From Acanthamoeba castellanii str. Neff (lineage: Eukaryota > Discosea > Longamoebia > Acanthamoebidae), in assembly GCF_000313135.1 (NCBI RefSeq), contig NW_004457432.1, positions 1 through 13,326 of the forward strand: 13,326 nucleotides of DNA. Reading direction: 5' to 3'. The notes below the pieces were generated by a model. The model made no database searches. It was not told the origin of the DNA and saw only the letters and a program-made list of their open reading frames with translations. Position numbers and translations under genes: made by a program. Of the stretch, positions 7,835 to 13,326 are shown one piece after another (within the stretch, counting starts at the first letter, position 1; each line of letters begins with the position of its first letter).

Positions 7835-10627
7835 ATGCGCGTGGTCAGCAAGGCCGTGCAGATGATGTGGATGGCTGTGGCGATCATCGTAGGGCTGTTG
7901 ATAGGTTGCTGCGTCAATATGGCAACCAGCGACACTCTCACCCACACTCAGGGGGAGCGAGCGTACAGCGTGGCATGCGTTCCCTACACCGGCTCTCCCG
8001 CCACCGCAGGGAAGTGTGACCATGTCATACCACCTTCAACCAACGTATTTCTCACGTACCTACGTCCCACCACATTACCCGCTACATGATAAGTTTGTTT
8101 TAGGTTTTCGGTGTTGCATATTTAAATATAGATCCTTACTGATTGGGTCGGGACGACCGCAACCCTCCTTTTCCCCTTTGCAGGTATCCCGACACCTACG
8201 CTTCGGTCGACAAGCGTGTGGCCAACCAGGTGCGTTCTTAAACTCCTTCTTCTCGTGCTTCACAGTCCTCACGCCACCGCTAGACCGCGGCGATGGGGGC
8301 CTTCTTCCCGCCCGAGTGCCGCACCCCACTGGTGGCCTTGACCTGCATGGGCTCCTTCCTCCGCTGTCAGTTCAACAGCAACTTCCCCCTCTTCGACGGT
8401 ACGACACGCAGAGATAACAATTGTGCAAGCGAATGCCGCTCAGCACACGCACGCACACGCACACACATTGGGCAGTTTATCCTCCGTGCCGCAGCGTGTG
8501 TGAGGCGGCGGTGCTTGGCTGCGCCGCCTTCTTCGAATCGCAGGGCGTGGATAATGTACAGCCTTCACACTTTGATTCGCTCTACACACTGCCGTGCTTC
8601 TTACGTTGGCCGTTCAGATGTTGCCGGACTGCGACATGATCGACAACAGCACCGGCACTCCATTCCCCGCGTTTCCGCCCGACGGCACCCAATGCATCGC
8701 GATGCCGCCTGATATGTGTACGACGTGGCGTCTGGGCAATGCTGCAGTAGCCAGCCTGACCGACTCTAATCTTTTTCGGGTCGCCAGTCGTGCCGTACGG
8801 TGAGGCGGACTGCCCCTATCCGCTCAAGTACAACTACGACGCCCAGGACTCGTTTGAAGCATCGGGCTACGACCCGAAGCAGATGTGTGTGCTGCCCTGC
8901 CCGAACCCCATGTGGTCCGACGCCGAATGGACCGCCGGAGTCACCCTCACGCTGGTCGGCAACGGCATCTCCGGCATCCTCTCCCTGTTCACCGTACGCA
9001 CTCGCTCTCTGCGCACCTTGCCTCCGCACATGATTGATCGTTGCGCCGGACACTGCCCAGGCGGTCAGCATGTGTCTGATGCCCGGCAAGCGGCGGTTCC
9101 CCGGCACTCTGTTCATCTACATCGTGCGTAGGCCCTCTTAACACTCTCTCCCCATCGGGCAAGATGGTCTCACGACTCTATACCCCCGGCTGCTTGGCCA
9201 GGCGTCCTGTTTGTCGGTGATGAGCCTCATTGTAGCCTTTTTCCCAATCATTTCTGGCGGCGTTACCCGGATGGCTTGCACGCGGGTATGTATGGCACTG
9301 CGCTCACGCGAGATTGACGAGTGAACTCCAAGGACCTGAACCACTCACCACTCCTCCACGTTGGATTCTAGGGCAACCCGCCTCAAGAGGTCACGTTCGA
9401 CAATGCGCGCGAATACGACGGCGCCGGCGTGCCGTGCATTCTGCAAGGTGTCATACATTCGCCTTCCCATCAACCCCTTGCGTACCAGGTCTGACGTTCG
9501 CTCGGTGAACTAGGCGTGGGCCTCTTGTACTTCTCGCTCGCCTCCATCCTCTGGTGGTTGGCGCTTTGTCTGAGCGTGTTTGAGGTACGTAGCAATCCAT
9601 TGCGAGTACAAACCAAAGTGGTGTGTGTGACACATCAGTGGTCTGATTTTTTAGATGGTGTACCTCCGACGAAGCGTGCAACTCATTCGCCAGTGGCACC
9701 TCCCTTACCACTTCATCGCCTGGGGTCTCCCCTTCTGTGCCGTCATCGCTGCGTTTGCTGGGACTGTGCGCACTCCTACGCACTCATACCAGGGTTAGAA
9801 GAACTGAATCTTGATCTCGGGCTCGTGATACAGGCATATGGAGCAGTGCCGGGCATCCCCTGGTGCTTCGTGCGGGGAAGTGAGTGGTGGTCGTGGGGGC
9901 TCTTCTACATTCCTGGTGCGTTCTCGCCCCAACTCAACGTCGTAAACTGCATCGCACTGATTCCTGTCTGTCATACGCGCAGTGGCTATATTCCTGATCA
10001 TCGGTACCTTCGCTATGACTTATTCAGTGTATCGGTTCATCAAGGTCATCATCTCCTCTCTATGCAAAAGAAGCCAAAGTTGGCTGACAAGTATACACGT
10101 GGCAGGTTCGGTTCCGTTTCCTTAACCGGTCCGGCGAGTCCATAGAGCAGGTGTGTAGAGCACGCGCCAATCACAATCACGTCTGCAAACCATGTTGATG
10201 TGTCATCGCTGGTGTGCGTAGGTGGTGCGACTGCTGCTGCTTCTGCTGGTCTACTGGATGGTGCTGATATACCCCTGGTGCTTCCGGATATATACTCTCG
10301 TGATCCAAGGTCTGGAATTCTCAGCCCATCGCCTTCACTGTCAGGCGAAGTCCTAACTATCTGTCTTCTGCCTTTTCCAGACGACATTGCGGCTGCATTT
10401 GAAAAGCAGATAAGATGCAGCGCAGCCACAGGGACACAATGGTAACTTGCGCTCATCCACAAACTCAGCAACCTTACTGACAACAATACCACACGTTCTG
10501 GATGTGCAGTGAGCTGGAAGAGCGGATTAACATTGGCACCTGGTACCTGCAGCATATCATGTTTGGTGCAGGAGGGCTAGCCATGTGTGTATGCTGCTGT
10601 TCTTCTGTATGTTGTAGCCTCCCCTGA
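7835..10627 (+). CDS. fsl: Frizzled/Smoothened-like receptor with cysteine-rich domain, 17 exons
   Basis: This is a plasma-membrane seven-helix receptor of the Frizzled class. Exons: 7835-8013, 8184-8229, 8284-8398, 8476-8555, 8618-8717, 8788-8993, 9061-9123, 9202-9285, 9372-9447, 9514-9584, 9655-9765, 9834-9915, 9983-10044, 10106-10150, 10222-10309, 10381-10441, 10510-10627. All are GT-AG, all phases agree, and the product is 528 aa. Residues 1-31 form a signal peptide (hydrophobic core WMAVAIIVGLLIG). A Frizzled-type cysteine-rich domain follows (about 48-190; VACVPYTG, PPECRTP, VYPPCRSVCEAAVLGC, MLPDC). Then come seven hydrophobic helices at about 221-243, 256-285, 318-340, 360-377, 405-425, 441-463 and 498-520, with the class signature PGIPWCF before helix 5. 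The cytoplasmic tail is only a few residues (CVCCCSSVCCSLP) and shows no KTxxxW motif. The transposon block ends just upstream of its start, and CpG disappears inside its last exon. Ligand and signalling output are unknown. Confidence 0.93.
8443..8468 (+). repeat. CA-rich tract in receptor intron 3
   Basis: CA/CG dinucleotides just upstream of the acceptor AG at 8474-8475. This tract resembles those in ADA2 and the F-box-like gene. Confidence 0.6.
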
Positions 10628-10716
10628 ATTCAGTCCATATGCCAACACTGTATGCATGTTAACACTGTTGAATACCACAGGAGGTCCTGAGGCTTTGGTT
10701 GAATATCATCAAAATT

Positions 10717-11677
10717 CTATTCACCCATTCCTTTAGGGACAGCCTGGAGGAGATCAGGGTACATGCACAACACCACCTTGCAGCTATCCAGAACTAACAC
10801 TGTGTTGCAGCATCTTGTGGTAGGTGGAGAGCGTGGATGGGATTCACAACCAACAAAGTCATCAAAAAAGGAGGGCAAATCAATGTACTTACCATCCTCT
10901 CTAAGCATATAGATGTTGGTTACTAACACTGTGCTTTGGTAGTGGGAGCAACCCATCAACAGAGCACCACAGCTCAACAAATGAGGATGATCAACTATAG
11001 GCAATATTTGGAGATGTAAAATAGAGGAACTAGCTCTTTGTTGTTTGTGGAGTTTGCATTTGGCTGATTCATGAAGGCCTCCCCACAGAACCAATACAAT
11101 TACATGTGTTGTTCCCATGTTCCCACGCCTTGCTCACTGATGGCTGCTTGACTTGTTGACAGTCATACCTGTGAAGCCTGGGTCTAGCACACTGGGCTCA
11201 AGTGGTGTCTCCTTGCTGACCATCCTGGACTGTTGTGTGTGTGTGTGTGTGCATTGCACTGAGGTCAGGCACATGTGTTAAGGGTAAGCACACAAGAGCA
11301 ACAACACATGTGTGTGATGACAAACCTTGTGATGCAACACCCTTTTGCTGAGGTGTTTCACATCACTGCCCAGCTTGGTATCAGGGAGGTCCACAGCCCC
11401 ACTGGCAGTGGTGGACATGACCTGCATTGTTGCCAGCAAAAGTAGGCTCAGTATACTGTGCAGCAAGTGGCTCAGGGGTGAGGCGAGTTGATCATAGCAC
11501 ATTAAACCAAGGCTCAGCAGTGGTGGTGTGCAGATGGGTCTCAACACCCTCCTTCACATCACCCCACATGACTTCACCTCGCTCACTCAAGATCTCCTTC
11601 TTTCCTCACTGGATGCCCAGCTCCTGGCCCTCCAAGAGAGGGTCCCCCTTCTGTTGCTTCTGCTGCTCCTGAGACAT
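10717..11677 (-). CDS. Unrecognised five-exon gene model in CpG-poor block
   Basis: Exons from ATG at 11677: 11677-11610, 11455-11326, 11229-11169, 11078-10893, 10799-10717 (stop TAG). Every junction is GT-AG, all phases agree, and donors include GTGAGG, GTATGA and GTAAGT. The product is 175 aa and I do not recognise it. It begins MSQEQQKQQKGDPLLEGQEL, has a short hydrophobic stretch (ILSLLLLATMQVM) and ends with SHYQSTVLVTNIYMLRED joined to VLVLDSCKVVLCMYPDLL. The third exon reads MVSKETPLEPSVLDPGFTG. Its 3' end faces the receptor's stop codon 89 bp away. An alternative first exon reads on through TGA 11608-11606 (GKKEILSERGEVMWGDVKEG...) and would make it a decayed gene. Support is splice consistency and protein-like text, not homology. 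Confidence 0.45.
11232..11252. repeat. (GT)n tract
   Basis: About ten GT units (CA on the coding strand), immediately upstream of the exon 3 acceptor in the minus-strand gene model. Confidence 0.75.
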
Positions 11678-11877
11678 TCTACAAAGGGCCACACAGCTAT
11701 TTGTCAGCAGCAAATATGAACATGAATAGGAAGAGAAGGAGGAAATGCCTGGTTGATGTTGCTGTTGTTGTGAAAGTGTAGTTTGTGTTGTGGCAAGCTT
11801 GGTAAGGTCCCACTATTGTTGAGCACTCTCATGGCCATGCTGTTGCCAGATTGCATGCACTGAACATCAGAACATCA

Positions 11878-11931
11878 GGTAAGGGAGGTGCCACTGGTGA
11901 ATGAGTTGCATGCTTCATTGGAGGTACATCA
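11878..11931 (-). pseudogene. 54-bp CpG-decayed copy of Frizzled-like receptor exon 11
   Basis: Read on the - strand, these 54 bases match 9656-9709 of the receptor at 49 positions without gaps. All five differences are transitions in the receptor-to-copy direction. Four hit every CpG of the receptor segment (9667-8, 9670-1, 9675-6, 9688-9), turning CG into CA or TG. The fifth is G to A at 9658. In the receptor frame the copy reads LQ, stop, SMQLIHQWHLPY where the gene has LRRSVQLIRQWHLPY. Similarity stops sharply on both sides. Confidence 0.85.
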
Positions 11932-12346
11932 GTGCACCTATGAGATAACACAAAAATGGTTTTATTTTCACAATAACATGACAAAATTGGATGCATCTTG
12001 AGATATGGCAGATCAAAATTCCATCATAATGAGAGATGTGATACTGTAACTGGGCCAGCAGTCAAAGTCAAATTAGTTTGGTGTGGTTGGCATAATGTGA
12101 GGATTAGTGGGGTAGCCAGTGTTCTTTATTTTATTGGCATGGTGGTGATTGTCATTGAGCACACACCTAGAGGAGGAAGTTTTTTTGATGAATTGGGAAG
12201 TGAACAAAGGAGTTTATTTTAAAAGTTGGAAAGATTGGAAAGACAGAGTTTAGTATTCACTCCTATCCACATCAGAACCAGAGTGGAAAGGGGAAAGTGA
12301 CCCAAGGTCAGGCAATTGGTCAATGTCAGAGTTGTGGCTTCTGTCC

Positions 12347-12376
12347 CTGCTCTGGCTCCTGCTCTGGCTCCTGCTC
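12347..12376. repeat. 12-bp tandem repeat, 2.5 copies
   Basis: Unit CTGCTCTGGCTC at 12347-12358 and 12359-12370, then a partial third copy. On the - strand in the 12467-12219 frame it encodes the repeat RAGARAGARAG. Confidence 0.75.
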
Positions 12377-12390
12377 TTGTGGCACTTGTG

Positions 12391-13293
12391 TCACAATCCA
12401 CAGCTGTGCTTGTGGCAGTCATTGTGGGCACTGCTGCATCTGTGGGTGTGGGTGTTGGTATCCTCATGATCTTGATGCTTTCTCTTGTGTGATGGTTCTG
12501 AGTGAGGGGTTGTGGAGAGCTGGGACTGCTGTTGATTTTGAGAGTCAGTGATGTATTTCATTGTGTATGTGTATGTGATGAAAAAAGGGCATGGGTGAAT
12601 GAAAACCTGTGTAGGGGTGCTAGGAGCTGATGCTGTGGAAGAACGGGGTGAAGGTTGAGAAGAAGTGGAGGTACTGGATGAGGTGAGTTGATGTGCCACT
12701 GTCTGGGCTGCTGTAGTCCAGGATGTGATGTTGGATGGGTTGGAGTGAATGAGGATGCTGTTGATAGCACTTGTGATGATGTTGGTCTTGGTTTTGTTTG
12801 GTTGTGCTGAAGCTCCATTGATGTGGTAGCTGAAGTTGAGATGGAAGCAGGCATGGAGTGGAGTAGCATGAAGTGGAGTGTAGTTGAGAATGCTTTGTGG
12901 TTTGGTGCTTGAGGCGTAGGCAGTGAGGACAAGCTGATAGAAGACATGACCTATTGTTGGTAGGAAAGCAGGTTAGAAGAGCATGTGCCACCAAGTTACA
13001 TGAGCAAAATACATACTCAGTTGATGCACTTGGGAATCTTGGTGATGTCCTGGACCAGCAGCAACTCTGGATTGAAGGTATAGGACTTGTTCACTCTACT
13101 GATGAAGATGGTGTAGAGGCCTGCATGAGCATTGTGTATGTGTATGTGATGAGTTGTCAGCATATTTCTAAAAAGGAGTAAGCTGTGGAAGGGGTAATGA
13201 AGAGCAATAAGTCATCACATACACATACACAATGCAATGTACCATTGTGTTGGACCCCACCAGCACTCTTGGAGCAGATGTTGGGGATGCTCC
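12391..13293 (-). CDS. Unrecognised spliced gene, 5' end beyond window, interrupted by one TGA
   Basis: Exons on the - strand: 13293-13243 (SIPNICSKSAGGVQHN), 13120-13017, 12933-12607, 12528-12391. The introns (13242-13121, 13016-12934, 12606-12529) are GT-AG and in phase. Exon 2 reads LYTIFISRVNKSYTFNPELL, then QDITKIPKCIN, and ends in TGA directly before a GTATGT donor. Exon 3 continues LVLTAYASSTKPQSILNYTP, then a long Ser/Thr/Pro-rich, probably disordered stretch. Exon 4 is Ser/His-rich with a basic KRK motif. I do not recognise the family. The TGA could be a CGA (Arg) lost by CpG decay, making this a nonsense allele, or the true end of a shorter product. Where the gene ends is unsure: the frame ending at 12219 over AATAAA is an alternative tail. 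The beginning lies past 13326. Confidence 0.4.
12559..12581 (-). repeat. Third copy of the 23-bp intron repeat
   Basis: Identical over 23 bases to 13130-13152, in the same orientation, and to the reverse complement of 13212-13234. It sits inside the proposed intron 12606-12529, preceded on the - strand by a T-run. I find no inverted partner in this intron. Confidence 0.8.
13121..13242 (-). repeat. Intron framed by a 24-bp perfect inverted repeat (introner-like)
   Basis: The arms are 13212-13235 and 13129-13152, exact reverse complements over 24 bases, with 59 nt between them. On the - strand the intron is 122 nt: 7 nt from donor to first arm, 24, 59, 24, then 8 nt to the acceptor. The arms are built on TGTATG units. 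The flanking exons join in phase (...VQHN-G-LYTIF...). Near-symmetric placement of the arms at both splice sites is what introners with terminal inverted repeats show. A foldback formed from microsatellite-like sequence is the alternative. Confidence 0.7.
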
Positions 13294-13326
13294 CTGAGAT
13301 GAGACACAAAAGCTGCCAGGGGCTAT

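Larger units (their letters stand above)
11678..12390. other. Interval between the two minus-strand gene models
   Basis: No gene can be called. It holds the receptor exon copy (11878-11931) and a minus-strand open frame (12467-12219) that overlaps the upstream gene and ends over an AATAAA (TAA at 12221-12219). It also holds a 74-codon + strand frame at 11998-12222 that looks random. The remainder is A/T-rich without visible structure. Confidence 0.4.
10530..13326. other. Second CpG-starved compartment
   Basis: From inside the last receptor exon to the end of the window I count only six CpG in about 2.8 kb, although the DNA is not especially A/T-rich. TG and CA are abundant. The change is abrupt: CpG is frequent up to about 10525 and then nearly absent. 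The block contains spliced gene models on the - strand, a decayed copy of a receptor exon and an inverted-repeat intron. It may be a mobile or methylated region whose far end lies beyond the window. Confidence 0.75.

Noticed and set aside
9516..10145. 209-codon frame running through receptor exons and introns
   Set aside because: It crosses clear splice sites in the wrong frame. The spliced receptor reading explains the region.
11606..11608. TGA in the five-exon gene model as proof of CpG-decay nonsense
   Set aside because: A strong GTGAGG donor lies just before it, so the stop is probably intronic. I do not count it as evidence of decay.
11998..12222. 74-codon + strand frame in the CpG-poor block
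   Set aside because: It has no recognisable motif, lies between models on the other strand, and its length is unremarkable in stop-poor sequence.
12558..12994. Two further open minus-strand frames (129 and 124 codons) over the Ser/Pro-rich exon
   Set aside because: All three frames are open because the sequence is low in stop codons. The frame joined by splice sites is more protein-like and in phase with neighbouring exons.

Overview
This window looks like nuclear DNA of a free-living amoeba (Amoebozoa), most likely Acanthamoeba or a close relative. The reasons are GC-rich, CpG-rich coding exons; very many short GT-AG introns (mostly 50-110 nt); very short intergenic gaps; a SAGA-type ADA2; and a Frizzled/Smoothened-like receptor with a cysteine-rich domain, a family typical of amoebae and animals. 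The organism call is inference. The gene families and splice structures are read from the sequence.

Layout. (1) 265-3084, + strand: a complete 15-exon ADA2 gene (ZZ, SANT, SWIRM). (2) 3172-5063, + strand: an unrecognised multi-exon gene with an F-box-like N-terminal stretch. (3) 6267 down to 5468 or 5111, - strand: an unrecognised two- or three-exon gene, convergent with gene 2. (4) 6268-7790: a CpG-starved insertion carrying, on the - strand, a Tc1/mariner/IS630-type DDE transposase. The transposase is intact once two introns are removed, and the insertion lies in the shared promoter interval between gene 3 and gene 5. (5) 7835-10627, + strand: a 17-exon Frizzled-like seven-helix receptor. 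(6) About 10530-13326: a second CpG-starved block. On the - strand it holds a five-exon gene model (11677-10717) and the 3' part of another spliced gene (from 13293 or beyond to 12391), plus a small decayed copy of a receptor exon.

Main story. CpG is common in genes 1-3 and 5 but almost absent from the two other blocks: I count 3 CpG in 6241-7560 and 6 in about 2.8 kb from 10531 on. A 54-bp piece of receptor exon 11 is present again in the second block with five substitutions. All five are transitions, and all four CpGs of the original are lost. This is the expected footprint of cytosine methylation followed by deamination, aimed at one compartment of the genome. Inside that compartment, one intron (13121-13242) is framed almost exactly by a perfect 24-bp inverted repeat, and one arm recurs in another intron of the same gene. 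That is the architecture expected of an introner, a transposon-like element that creates introns.

The ADA2 and receptor models are secure. The transposase is well supported. The gene models of the second CpG-poor block rest on consistent splice phases, not on homology.
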